A stretch of DNA of 25,380 nt from Candidatus Schekmanbacteria bacterium (GTDB lineage Bacteria > Schekmanbacteria > GWA2-38-11 > J061). The notes beneath the pieces were generated by a model that searched no databases, was not told the DNA's origin, and saw only the letters and a list, made by a program, of their open reading frames with translations. Every line of letters starts with the position of its first letter. The stretch's first letter is position 1. Positions 15,736 to 24,251 of the stretch are shown here, piece after piece. The stretch spans positions 1 through 25,380 of the forward strand of contig RFHX01000007.1 in assembly GCA_003695725.1 (NCBI GenBank). Direction: 5' to 3'. The position numbers and the translations under genes are program-made.

Positions 15736-16284
15736 TTATTTTTCATATTGTTCATAACTCCAAGTAAATCCTAATCCAAAGGGACAGGATATTGTACCAA
15801 GTTGTGGTCTAAGGTTTCTTTCATTTCGGTACCAAGCCGCAATCTTTATAAAATAATCTCCAACAGTTCCCGACATCGTTCCATCTCGATTGTAATCCCA
15901 AATTTGAGTTTTATTCTTTCGATTTATTTCAATTATACAATATACGCCTCCATTTTTCATCTCCTCTATATCTTCCTTGCTTGGGATGAAACCTCCTTTG
16001 TTATTACCAAATTGTGTATGGGAATGGAAATCCCCAATTATCTTTGATGGGCTATTAACATTTTTTAGAAAGCTTGCAATTCTCCTGTGGGCATTATCGT
16101 TGCGATGGACTAAGGAGGCATATCTGTCAGAAGTTTGATAGGCAATTGCATTTTCGATTACAAACGCATTTTCACTTTTGTATCCCAATAAAATGCCCAA
16201 AGTCTCCTTTCTGAATACTTCGACAGCGGCAATAACCATACTCAGAAAGGCATCTCCTGAAATATATACTTTCTTTTTTTGCAT
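15736..16284 (-). CDS. JAMM/MPN-domain metallopeptidase-like protein
   Basis: This 182-residue protein has the JAMM zinc site: Glu27 in ETLGILLG, His87 and His89 in DFHSHTQF, Ser102 and Asp105 in PSKED. The gap between the second His and the Ser is 12 residues instead of the usual 7-8, so the site carries a short Gly/Asn-rich insertion (GNNKGG). All metal and catalytic residues are present. Bacterial members cleave isopeptide or C-terminal bonds of ubiquitin-like or sulfur-carrier proteins, or act in CBASS/Bil-type systems; no E1, E2 or ubiquitin-like gene is adjacent. No strong ribosome binding site precedes the ATG at 16284. Confidence 0.75.
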   Translation of the reverse strand: MQKKKVYISGDAFLSMVIAAVEVFRKETLGILLGYKSENAFVIENAIAYQTSDRYASLVHRNDNAHRRIASFLKNVNSPSKIIGDFHSHTQFGNNKGGFIPSKEDIEEMKNGGVYCIIEINRKNKTQIWDYNRDGTMSGTVGDYFIKIAAWYRNERNLRPQLGTISCPFGLGFTWSYEQYEK

Positions 16285-16494
16285 AAAGAATTTAATGATT
16301 TTTGAAGGGTGATAGAATGTTAAACAAAGATGTGAAGTTTGTAAAGGAGATTTTATTGAATTATCTTTTCTTCCTACTTATAACATATTGATATTTAATG
16401 TAATATTTATTTTTTTGATGAATTCGCCATTCCCTTCGAAAATTTGTCAATCTGCTTCCCAAAAAATAGAATATTTTAAAATAGAATAATTTAT

Positions 16495-17574
16495 TTAGCT
16501 GAAAATATATTTTTTTAGATCTATTTTATCAGCATCTGTATTGCCAAGTCCAAGTTTAGATGCAGTTGCGATATGTTTGGCAAAGGGTGAAGAAAGGGAT
16601 TTACCGACTTCCTTTGCTTTTGCGTCTATTGTATTCATCCCCACTGTATCAATAGCCACCAAATCGGTAGATGCCATTATCTGATTGTTTATCCACTGTG
16701 GAGGGCCAAAGGGACCGCCTTCATAAAGCCCCAATAATCCGTCCAGAATTACGAATTTTGTCTTTACTCTTATTTCAGGACATAAGTTGAGCTCAGCAAT
16801 TTGAGGATTGCCATTGTTTGAATGCATTTTCTCGATTACTTCGATAGGATCGAGCCCTTCAATAGGCGGCACATATGGAAAATCTGCAAGAGGTATATAG
16901 CCATAGGCGTTTTTCAGTGAAAGGGTAACTCCTGCCTTACCTGACGAAGGGGATTCGTTGGTAGAATTTTTTAGGACCGGAACATTAATTATATAATCAC
17001 AAATTTCTGTGACAATTCTTGATAAATTCAGCTCCAATCCCAAAGTAGGTATTTTCGCCTTGATTTTTTTGTCAAAGCCAAGCTGTTTATGGTCATGACC
17101 AAAACATCTTATCCCCTTTTTGCTGTCATCGTTGATTTTATAACCTGTCTTTTCAAGACTTCGCGATAGCTTTTCAAATATCATAATATTTCCCGGTTTT
17201 ACGCCTGCTGCAATCAAACTGTCTGCAATTGCATATGCCACTTCAGGATGTGTAGGAAGTTTCCTATTTGTAGCATTTACTTTTAGTCCTATGACTTCAT
17301 CATTCTTATAGTTGGGAAATATTTTTGCCCAAGATTCTTCAGTTGTATTTGTATTTGTGGCAAGTGTAATCACCTTTTCCACCATTGCTTTTACAATATC
17401 AGCATTTATCTTTCCCTGAGAATTTACAGCGTTTTTGTTTGTTACTACAGATACAACCGATTTTTCGACCAATCCTTTGGATTTTGATTCATCGGCAATC
17501 AATAATTTTGGCAATCCACCTGATAGAAGAATGACTGCAGTCCCTGCTTTTTTTATAAAGGACCTTCTTTTCAT
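16495..17574 (-). CDS. Exported DUF362-domain protein with Tat signal
   Basis: This 359-residue protein starts with a twin-arginine signal (RRSFIKKAG, then a hydrophobic stretch to about residue 27) and continues as a DUF362 domain. Recognisable blocks are GLKVNAT and THPEVAYAIADSLIAAG near the start, VPVLKN and SLKNAYGYIP in the middle, and LDGLLGLYEGGPFGPP plus STDLVAIDTVG later. DUF362 proteins are often iron-sulfur associated, but this copy has only a few cysteines and no ferredoxin-type motif. Tat export suggests a periplasmic protein folded before transport. GGGAGAG precedes the ATG at 17574. It starts 18 bases after the upstream amidohydrolase and probably shares its operon. Confidence 0.8.
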   Translation of the reverse strand: MKRRSFIKKAGTAVILLSGGLPKLLIADESKSKGLVEKSVVSVVTNKNAVNSQGKINADIVKAMVEKVITLATNTNTTEESWAKIFPNYKNDEVIGLKVNATNRKLPTHPEVAYAIADSLIAAGVKPGNIMIFEKLSRSLEKTGYKINDDSKKGIRCFGHDHKQLGFDKKIKAKIPTLGLELNLSRIVTEICDYIINVPVLKNSTNESPSSGKAGVTLSLKNAYGYIPLADFPYVPPIEGLDPIEVIEKMHSNNGNPQIAELNLCPEIRVKTKFVILDGLLGLYEGGPFGPPQWINNQIMASTDLVAIDTVGMNTIDAKAKEVGKSLSSPFAKHIATASKLGLGNTDADKIDLKKYIFS

Positions 17575-17592
17575 AAAACTCTCCCTAAAGAT

Positions 17593-18429
17593 TTAAAATT
17601 TATAGAGTCTTTCCCCATTGCCGTAGAAAAGTTTATCAATGTCTGTTTTACTAATTTTAAGTTTTTCTGCAAAATTTATGTATTCATCATAAGATACAAG
17701 AGAGTAGTCAGTGCCGAATAGCACTTTGTCGCCTGCGCCGAAATAGATTATCTTTTCAATTTCCCTTCTCAACTCCTCTTTCATCTTTTCTTTGTAAGGG
17801 CTTTTTTCTCCTGAGAATAAGCCAGATATGTCTGTATATACATTGGGATTTTTCAGGACTACTTCCATAGTATCTGCAAACCATGGAAAACCAAGATGAG
17901 ATATGACAATTTTTAAATCTGGAAACTTGCAGGCAGTATCGTCCAAGTGAATTGGATGGCAGTATTTTACAGGCGCTGATTCAAATGCAGGGTCGCCTGA
18001 ATGGAATATGACGGGCACATCGTATTTCATAGCAAGTTTATAGATGCGCTCGCATTTTTTTTCGTATGGATAAAATTTGACATAACCGGGATAGAGCTTG
18101 ATTGCGCTGAATGATTTGTTAGCGAGGTTTGCCTTCACAAATTCAAAATCTTTTTTGTCAAAGGCGAGGGGATTCAGAGTTGCTGCACAAAGAAAATGCG
18201 GTGAATATTTTTCTGCAAACTCAAGTGTAAATCTATTGCTAAAAGTGGACATTATGAGCGCCTTTACCACATTGTACTTTTTCATATCATTTATCAGGCC
18301 TTCAGGACTAAAATTTATACCGATTTTTTTGGCATATTCTTGTGAACGCTGAAAATCAAAATGTATGTGAATATGGCAGTCGAAGATGGGGCGTTTTGTT
18401 TTAGGCACTATTTTTGATTTTTTCTTCAT
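17593..18429 (-). CDS. Amidohydrolase-2 family metal-dependent hydrolase (short form)
   Basis: This 278-residue TIM-barrel hydrolase has DCHIHIH (Asp17, His19, His21), Lys111 in AIKLYPG, His143 in VIFHSGDP, His178 in VISHLGFPW and Asp241 in LFGTDYS, the full amidohydrolase-2 set. It is shorter than the member at 172-1212 and probably acts on a different substrate. It has no signal peptide, so it should be cytoplasmic even though its operon partner is Tat-exported. No good ribosome binding site precedes the ATG at 18429, which follows a run of A residues. Confidence 0.83.
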   Translation of the reverse strand: MKKKSKIVPKTKRPIFDCHIHIHFDFQRSQEYAKKIGINFSPEGLINDMKKYNVVKALIMSTFSNRFTLEFAEKYSPHFLCAATLNPLAFDKKDFEFVKANLANKSFSAIKLYPGYVKFYPYEKKCERIYKLAMKYDVPVIFHSGDPAFESAPVKYCHPIHLDDTACKFPDLKIVISHLGFPWFADTMEVVLKNPNVYTDISGLFSGEKSPYKEKMKEELRREIEKIIYFGAGDKVLFGTDYSLVSYDEYINFAEKLKISKTDIDKLFYGNGERLYKF

Positions 18430-18577
18430 TGTTCAAAAAAAAAATTAAGTTTTAAATTAATAGAATATAATCAGTACATCTGTCAAAAAATCAAAATAGA
18501 GAGAGCTTAATTCTCAATTATCCTATTGAATTTCAGTCCTTTGATTTCTTGATGGTCTTCAATATTAGAGCGTGATT

Positions 18578-19762
18578 CTATAAAATCGCCCACGGATATA
18601 CAAATACATTTACATTATTTCTCTTGAATTGCCCATCTCCGCCATCGATTAAAGCTGCGGCGCTTTCCCCATTGTCTTAGAAATCCTGCCATAGCTTGAT
18701 GTTTTTGAAAAAATCATCTGCAATGGTCTGTGAGGATTTGATTTCTATGGGCAAAATAAAGTTTCCCATATCTATCAATAGGTCGATTCCCATTCCTTAT
18801 GAACTTCTCCAGAAATAGAGAGGAGCCAGTTCTCCCCTATGGAAAAAATTTTTGCATAAATCTGAAACAATCAAACTTTCAAAAACTGAACCTCTCATAG
18901 AATGTTGAAAAAGGTCTTTTGCCCTTTGGATACGAAGCAGATAGCAACGAAGGCCGGTATCGAGAAAATAGACTTTTTGGCTTTTAATAATTCTCTTCCC
19001 GAAGTTTTTATAATAGGGCCGAAGAAGTATAATAATGAAGCTTGCTTCAAGGATGGCTATCCACCGTTTTGCCGTTGTATGGGTAATGCCGCAATCTGAG
19101 GCAAGGTTTGTAAGATTGAGCAGTTGTCCATTTCTTCCGACGCAAAGAAGAACGAATCTTTCGAATGTCTTGATATCACCAATATTCAAGATATTTTGTA
19201 CATCTCTTTCGATATATGTTTGGAAATAACTGCTCAACCAGTCACGTGGCGGAATTTTTTTGTCATATATTCTTGGATAAAATCCTTTGTAAAGGGTTTC
19301 CATAAGATCGAATTTCTTTGATTTTTGATGTGAAATTTTCTGATTACCTATTTTTGTGATAGAAACGGGTTGTCTTCCCATTATCTCTGATAATGAAAAG
19401 GGCAGAAGATGAAGCACTGCACAGCGACCTGCAAGAGATTGGGAAATTCTTTCCATAAGAAGAAAATTGTAAGAACCGCTTAGTATGAACTGTCCTGCTT
19501 GATTCTTTTCATCAACAATAACCTGAATATATGAGAATAGTTCAGGTGTGCGCTGAACTTCATCCAATATGACAGGGTAGTGAAATTGCGATAGGAAACC
19601 TCGCGGTTCTTCAATGGCAAAAGCGCGTTGATCGGGCATTTCAAGGGATACATAATGATAATTTTTGAAAACATTTCTTATAAGTGTTGTTTTTCCTGAT
19701 TGACGGGGACCTGTCAGGATGACAACATGAAACTTCTTTGCTGATTCTTTCAGTTTAATTTG
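18578..19762 (-). pseudogene. Broken AAA+ ATPase with DUF4143 C-terminus
   Basis: The reading frame encodes a typical ATPase/DUF4143 protein: Walker A GPRQSGKTT (about 19686-19712), Walker B VILDEVQR, FILSGSYNF sensor region, GRCAVLHLLPFSLSE, YFQTYIERDV, then the DUF4143 end with DLLIDMGN and PIEIKSSQT. The frame is interrupted by TAA at 18797-18799, inside the conserved FWRxS-KG-E-DLLI block, and again by TAA at 18677-18679, inside LWQDF-DNGESAAALIDGGD; it finally ends with TAG at 18578-18580. At the 5' end another in-frame TAA (19763-19765) lies just before the ATPase domain, and no ATG, GTG or TTG precedes Walker A. The only ATG (19639) comes after Walker A. All lesions are in-frame stops and I see no frameshift, which suggests fairly recent decay. 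Confidence 0.85.
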
Positions 19763-19847
19763 TTATATAAATTGAATATCCAATATTCATATTACATAGA
19801 AGAATGGGCAAAATCAATTTTTTCATTACTTCTTATAGAGAGCTTAA

Positions 19848-20675
19848 TTATTGAAAATTCTCTTCCGCTTCCTTCAGCATTTTACTCCATAATTCGCTGA
19901 GTTCGTAATAGGCGCCTTTTGCGAGCCATTTTAGACTTTTGATATTTTCGGGCATATTAGCAGATTGTAACATCTCTCGTTGATATGGTTTTGGTCCATG
20001 GAAATGAATTATTTTGGCTGATGAATAATCTTTCCCCCAATAGGGTTTCCAATTGTATTCTGGAGAGAGTCTATCCCATTCCGGGTTTTTCCACCATTTT
20101 TTATAGAACTTATGATAAGCAGTTTGATCCCAGACTTTTTTAGCAAGATATTCTATATTTTCTTCTGTAAATTTTAGAAATTTCTTATCCATAGTTCTGA
20201 GATTTTTGAGATTCATCAACATTACACCAACATTCATTTTTCTATAGTTATCGATATAGAACTCAGGTGCAACGGCGAAAAAGTGCGGCTTTAAACTTTC
20301 CATATAATCATTGACATCACTTAAAAACATTACATCCACATCGGTATAAAGCACATACTCATCAGGAATTCCCATTTCAAGAGTGAGTTGGGGGATTTCA
20401 ATCCGAAGAAAGGTTCCGGCACCAACAGATAGGTAATTTGTATCATTTTCTTTCTCACTTATTTCTTTCAACTTTTCATAAAGAAAAGAGCGGCGAAATA
20501 TGATTTTCACATCTCTTTCCCTTAGCCAATCTGTCAGCGCATTTTCTTTGCCGTCATATAAGAAATATGGAGATAAGGATGTATATTTTAATGCCGTGTG
20601 GACTGCAACCTTGAGCATATTGGAATATGCTTCAAATTCGTGAGATACATCATTGAGAGCAAAAAACCATTTCAC
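19848..20675 (-). CDS. Family 8-like glycosyltransferase
   Basis: This 275-residue protein looks like a retaining GT8/GT-A enzyme. It has a DxD metal motif in VLYTDVDVMFLSD (Asp112, Asp114), then NVGVMLMNLKNL (from Asn148), WDQTAYHKFY, LSPEYNWKPYWG and a late IIHFHGPKPY with the conserved His near the C-terminus. These blocks bind the sugar nucleotide and Mn ion in the family. No membrane segment is apparent, so it should be cytoplasmic. The donor and acceptor are unknown; it stands alone, with no cell-envelope sugar genes beside it. The ATG at 20675 is preceded by AGGTG at short spacing. Confidence 0.78.
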   Translation of the reverse strand: MKWFFALNDVSHEFEAYSNMLKVAVHTALKYTSLSPYFLYDGKENALTDWLRERDVKIIFRRSFLYEKLKEISEKENDTNYLSVGAGTFLRIEIPQLTLEMGIPDEYVLYTDVDVMFLSDVNDYMESLKPHFFAVAPEFYIDNYRKMNVGVMLMNLKNLRTMDKKFLKFTEENIEYLAKKVWDQTAYHKFYKKWWKNPEWDRLSPEYNWKPYWGKDYSSAKIIHFHGPKPYQREMLQSANMPENIKSLKWLAKGAYYELSELWSKMLKEAEENFQ

Positions 20676-21104
20676 CTGAAATTTTCCTTTTTTAGAATTA
20701 TAAAAAGCAAAAAATAATCAAAAATCAATTCTATTCAAAAACTCAATTATAAAAGATAATGGACAAAAAGAAATGCCTTTTTGGGAATTGATACTTAAAA
20801 TTGGCTAAAAAATAATACAGAGAAAACTATACAAAGACTTCGGAATTATATTTATTCATCCTTTGCATTGAAAATATTTTACCAAAATTCAATTTTCAGC
20901 AAATACATTAAAGTATCTTGTTATCTTCAACCCTTTAGGTTAATGATTGTTGATGATTGCTTTTTGTACTTTTACTGAGGAAAATTAATTATGAAGGGGA
21001 AGGAGAATTTAATTCTTTTTAATAAATTCAAATTCAAATGGAGATGTATTCTTCTTTATGTTAAAAGTTCAGCTAATTTGTTAATTCTTTTTTTTAATTA
21101 ATGA
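20676..21104. other. 429-base intergenic region, divergent, no gene seen
   Basis: The stretch between the divergent glycosyltransferase and desulfurase-like genes is very AT-rich. On the minus strand a perfect TATAAT (complement at 20697-20702) lies about 21 bases before the glycosyltransferase ATG, but the TTGATT boxes upstream are at spacing 13 or 20. On the plus strand TTGATA near 20790 with TAATAC about 19 bases on is another weak candidate. I see no hairpin, repeat or small gene with a ribosome binding site. Confidence 0.4.
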
Positions 21105-22280
21105 ATGAAAAAGAGTAAGAGAAAAATAATTTATCTTGATAATGCCGCAACATCTCACCCAAAGCCGCCTTCCGTTGTAAAGGCAGTAAATGATGCACTT
21201 TTGAAATATGGCGGTAATCCAGGAAGAGGAACAAATAGTATGGCATTGCAGGCATACAGAAAGGTATTTCAAGTACGAGAAAAGATTGCAGATTTTTTTG
21301 GAATTGATGACAGCAGTAGAATAATATTTACTTCCAATGCCACTGAAGCACTGAATCTTGCAATAAAAGGAATGGGAATAGAAACAGGTGAAGTCATAAC
21401 ATCTCCGATGGAGCACAATTCTGTAATCAGACCCCTTGCTCTTTTAAAAAGACAGGGTGTTGAAGTAAAGAAAGTAAAGGCATCTGAGAGGGGAGAAATT
21501 GACCCTGACGATGTTAAGAAGATTATTACAAAGAAAACAAGACTTGCTGTCTTTACGCATTCATCGAATGTTTTGGGCACAATTGTGCCAATAAATGAGA
21601 TAGGAAAGATTTGCAGAGAGTATGGTGTTGTATTCCTTGTTGATGCCGCACAAAGTGCTGGGCATATACCTATTGATGTAAAGTCATCATCAATAGATCT
21701 TCTTGCCGCATCAGGTCATAAGGGGCTTTTTGGAATGCAGGGGACAGGTTTCTTGTATATTTCTCCTGATGTGTCACTTATTCCGCTTAAAGAAGGAGGT
21801 ACCGGAAGTTTTTCGGAAAGTGAAAATCAGCCTGATGAATTACCTGACAAGTTTGAGAGTGGTACGCTCAATACTCCGGGGATAGTATCTCTCGGGGCGG
21901 GGATAGATTATATAAAGAAGAAGGGTGGGATAGAGGCGATAGCGGAGAAGGAGAAGAATCTGATAAATAAACTTATAGATGGAATAAAGGATATAGATAG
22001 GATCGAACTTTACGGGCTTATTGGCAAAGAAAATAGATTAGGAGTCTTATCGCTAAATATAAAAAATAGAGATCCTATGAAGGTTTCTGAAATACTTGAT
22101 AAGAAGTTTGGGATAATAACAAGGGCTGGAATTCATTGTGCTCCTGATGCCCATAGATTGGCAGGTACTTTCCCCAACGGCACGGTGAGATTGAGTCCCG
22201 GCATTTTCAATAGTGAAAAAGATATTGATAAAACAATTAAAGTTTTGCATATATTGGCTCGAAAAAGCGTTTTTTTTTAA
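21105..22280 (+). CDS. Cysteine-desulfurase-family class V aminotransferase
   Basis: This 391-residue PLP enzyme opens with IYLDNAATSHPKP and NPGRGTNS. It has His104 in SPMEHNS, Asp180 and Gln183 in LVDAAQSAGH, and the PLP lysine Lys206 in SGHKGLFGMQGTGFLY. The active-site Cys345 is in RAGIHCAPDAH, followed by GTVRLSPGIFN. The HCAPxAH and GTVRxSPG end resembles the cysteine-desulfurase subfamily often found near selenium or YedF-type genes, although none is present here. It could mobilise sulfur or selenium from Cys/Sec; it stands outside any Suf/Isc cluster, so the acceptor is unknown. The ATG at 21105 follows directly on an in-frame stop (21102-21104) and has no visible ribosome binding site. 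Confidence 0.83.
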   Translation: MKKSKRKIIYLDNAATSHPKPPSVVKAVNDALLKYGGNPGRGTNSMALQAYRKVFQVREKIADFFGIDDSSRIIFTSNATEALNLAIKGMGIETGEVITSPMEHNSVIRPLALLKRQGVEVKKVKASERGEIDPDDVKKIITKKTRLAVFTHSSNVLGTIVPINEIGKICREYGVVFLVDAAQSAGHIPIDVKSSSIDLLAASGHKGLFGMQGTGFLYISPDVSLIPLKEGGTGSFSESENQPDELPDKFESGTLNTPGIVSLGAGIDYIKKKGGIEAIAEKEKNLINKLIDGIKDIDRIELYGLIGKENRLGVLSLNIKNRDPMKVSEILDKKFGIITRAGIHCAPDAHRLAGTFPNGTVRLSPGIFNSEKDIDKTIKVLHILARKSVFF

Positions 22281-22323
22281 ATAGGGGGAGAAATATTTTT
22301 ATTGATAATAAATCAATTTTTTC

Positions 22324-22348
22324 TTGACTCATTTTAATTGGCTATAAT
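22324..22348 (+). promoter_or_regulatory. Candidate promoter elements upstream of the outer membrane protein gene
   Basis: TTGACT (22324-22329) and a perfect TATAAT (22343-22348) lie in the 251-base gap before the outer membrane protein gene. The spacer is only 13 bases, so they may not work as a pair; a TTTCTT box at spacing 17 is the alternative for the TATAAT. Use of this -10 box would give a leader of about 175 bases. Confidence 0.3.
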
Positions 22349-22427
22349 AACATTTAAAAAAAGAAATTTTCGCAGTTTTGTAGAGAGATATTTGAAACTA
22401 ATGGGTTGAAGTTTTAAAATTGAGTGA

Positions 22428-22439
22428 AAAGGAGGTGAT
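22428..22439 (+). promoter_or_regulatory. Perfect 12-base anti-SD complement without a standard ATG
   Basis: AAAGGAGGTGAT is fully complementary to the usual 3' end of 16S rRNA, yet no ATG, GTG or TTG follows at 4-12 bases. A short frame covers it (TTG at 22420, GTG at 22435, stop at 22513-22515). It may be a ribosome standby site in the long leader of the gene at 22532, a leader-peptide region, or a relic. The outer membrane protein gene has its own GGAGGG site. Confidence 0.4.
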
Positions 22440-22531
22440 AAAAGGGAAAAGGATTAAGCAGACAGATTGGTTCAACGGTTTATTTTTTATATTTTGTAAG
22501 CAGTTGTTTTACTAATTTAGGAGGGTAATAG

Positions 22532-24049
22532 ATGAAGAAAATTTTAGCGGTTTTGGTTGGAGTTCTGATTCTTTGTTTTCTCCCTCTTTCCCATGCAAAA
22601 GCTGATACCCGCTCAGATGTAGAGAATCGGCTTGACCAGATTGAAAAAGAATTGGCTGCTTTGAAGAAAGAAGTCAGCTCACAGAAAGAAGCATGGGAAA
22701 AGAACATTGGCTTCTTGAAAAGCATCAGGTTGGGTGGAGAAATCAGAACAAGATGGGAAATCCTCGATGCCTTTGATTTGGACAGAAACAACACAGATGA
22801 TTTCTTCTTGATCAGAACAAGATTTTCCATTGAAGCCACCCCTGTTGAAAATTTAAGAATTTTCATTCAGGCACAGGATGCAAGAGTTGGCGGTGATGAA
22901 AGAGATGTAAGAGGGGGAATGAGAGGCGATCTTCAGTATGTAAGATTTCAGTCCTTTCACGATGACAATAACCTCGATCTGAAACAGGGATATTTTGATA
23001 TTGCAAACCTCGGTGGGTTGCCTGTCACCTTGAGAATAGGTCGTCAGGTTCTTTCATATGGTGATGAAAGATTAGTTGGCGCAAATGACTGGGACAACTT
23101 TGGAAGAAGTTTTGACGCTGTAAAACTCATCATTGAACCAGCAGAAGGCGTTCAAGTAGATGCATGGTATGCAAAGGTTGTTGAAGAATTGAAGGATGAT
23201 CGTCTAGATGAAGACGATGATGTTGATTTCTATGGATTGTATATGACCACATCGAATTTTGAGGATGTTGGTCTTAAAACTATGGATCTCTATGGTTTGG
23301 TATTAAGGGACAGCGGTCTTGACAACACAATGAAACCTGGAACACTTATGCTCCCCGCTGGACTCGTTAGGGATCTTGATGCAAAGGACAGCGCAACAAT
23401 CTGGACAGTAGGAACCAGATTGGTTGGTGTATTGCCGATGTTGGAGACATTGGATTACAATGTTGAAACAGCAGTGCAGATGGGTTCAATCGGAGCAGAC
23501 ACCCATCATGCTTGGGCGATTCATGGCGAAGTTGGAATGAGCTTCCCTGATATTATGATGGCACCAAGAATTGGCGCCTTTTTTGCTCATGCGTCAGGTG
23601 ATTCTTCTCCATCAAGCGGTTCTTCAAATACATTTCTCAATCTCTTTCCTGAAAACCATGATAAGTATGGAAGAATCGATTTTATGAATTGGCAGAATAT
23701 GTATGATGTCGGCGGCAATATCACTATTAAGCCAATTGAAGGCCTTACCGCCATTATCGAGTATCACAACCTCCGCCTTGCGGAAGAGAATGATGCTTGG
23801 TATGGTTCACCAAGACCAGACCTCTATTTTATGTCAGGTAAGAGAGTCAATATAGATGGTGAGAATGGCGTTGGCGATGAAGTTGATCTAACCTTACAAT
23901 ATGATTACAATGAATATGTTTCATTCGAAGGTGGTTATTCACTCTTCATCCATGGCGACCTTATCAGAAGAGGCTTGGATAAAGGTGGATTCAGAACCAG
24001 CACCAACGAATCAAACTGGGGTTATCTCCAAGCAAAAGTTCACTTCTAA
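22532..24049 (+). CDS. Alginate-export-type outer membrane beta-barrel protein
   Basis: This 505-residue protein has a Sec signal peptide (basic MKK start, hydrophobic core, likely cleavage after AKA at residue 24). A short coiled coil follows (about 28-60, with heptad-like LDQIEKELAALKKEV), then a long run of alternating beta strands ending in a terminal Phe (QAKVHF), as outer membrane barrels do. Barrel blocks such as LGGEIRTRWE, LRIFIQAQDARVGG, LKQGYFDIANLGGLPVTLRIGRQ (read from 22978) and DWDNFGRSFDAVKL fit the AlgE-like alginate export family. Despite the name, bacteria without alginate carry many of these, so it is best read as a general anion or oligosaccharide channel. GGAGGG precedes the ATG; a terminator follows. 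Confidence 0.82.
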   Translation: MKKILAVLVGVLILCFLPLSHAKADTRSDVENRLDQIEKELAALKKEVSSQKEAWEKNIGFLKSIRLGGEIRTRWEILDAFDLDRNNTDDFFLIRTRFSIEATPVENLRIFIQAQDARVGGDERDVRGGMRGDLQYVRFQSFHDDNNLDLKQGYFDIANLGGLPVTLRIGRQVLSYGDERLVGANDWDNFGRSFDAVKLIIEPAEGVQVDAWYAKVVEELKDDRLDEDDDVDFYGLYMTTSNFEDVGLKTMDLYGLVLRDSGLDNTMKPGTLMLPAGLVRDLDAKDSATIWTVGTRLVGVLPMLETLDYNVETAVQMGSIGADTHHAWAIHGEVGMSFPDIMMAPRIGAFFAHASGDSSPSSGSSNTFLNLFPENHDKYGRIDFMNWQNMYDVGGNITIKPIEGLTAIIEYHNLRLAEENDAWYGSPRPDLYFMSGKRVNIDGENGVGDEVDLTLQYDYNEYVSFEGGYSLFIHGDLIRRGLDKGGFRTSTNESNWGYLQAKVHF

Positions 24050-24075
24050 GATTATTCAACAAGAAAGAAATTCAG

Positions 24076-24106
24076 AAGGGAGGACAGAAACTGTCCTCCC
24101 TTTTTT
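24076..24106 (+). terminator. Strong intrinsic terminator after the outer membrane protein gene
   Basis: A perfect 10-bp stem GGGAGGACAG / CTGTCCTCCC closes a 3-base AAA loop and is followed by six T residues. Adding the AA/TT pairs at the base gives a 12-bp stem. It lies 26 bases after the stop of the gene at 22532-24049. Confidence 0.93.
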
Positions 24107-24251
24107 ATTCACACAATATATTTGAAAAAACTTTACTTTCCAAAAACCCGAGACTTGTTTTAAGCAGGGAAACAAAAGGGATTATGAGAAAAGAATATCC
24201 CTTTCACGCTGGCATTCACTTAGACAGCGAGTGGGAGATCAATCTGATTTT

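Noticed and set aside
18578-19762. Alternative genetic code or selenocysteine-like readthrough to explain the ATPase stops
   Set aside because: All other genes end normally at TAA, TAG or TGA and contain no internal stops, and the lesions are in a non-essential accessory family, so ordinary decay is the simpler explanation.
20676-21104. Possible CRISPR array, tRNA or small RNA in the long AT-rich gap
   Set aside because: I saw no regularly spaced repeat, cloverleaf arms or hairpin with a T tract; the sequence is low-complexity AT-rich DNA.
21101-21118. ATG at 21101, just before the desulfurase-like start
   Set aside because: It opens only a five-codon frame ending in TAA; the 391-residue frame begins at 21105.
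24180-24226. Weak GGGAT/ATCCC inverted repeat near 24179-24204 as a terminator for the dehydrogenase
   Set aside because: The stem is only 5 bp with a long loop and no T tract on the minus strand.
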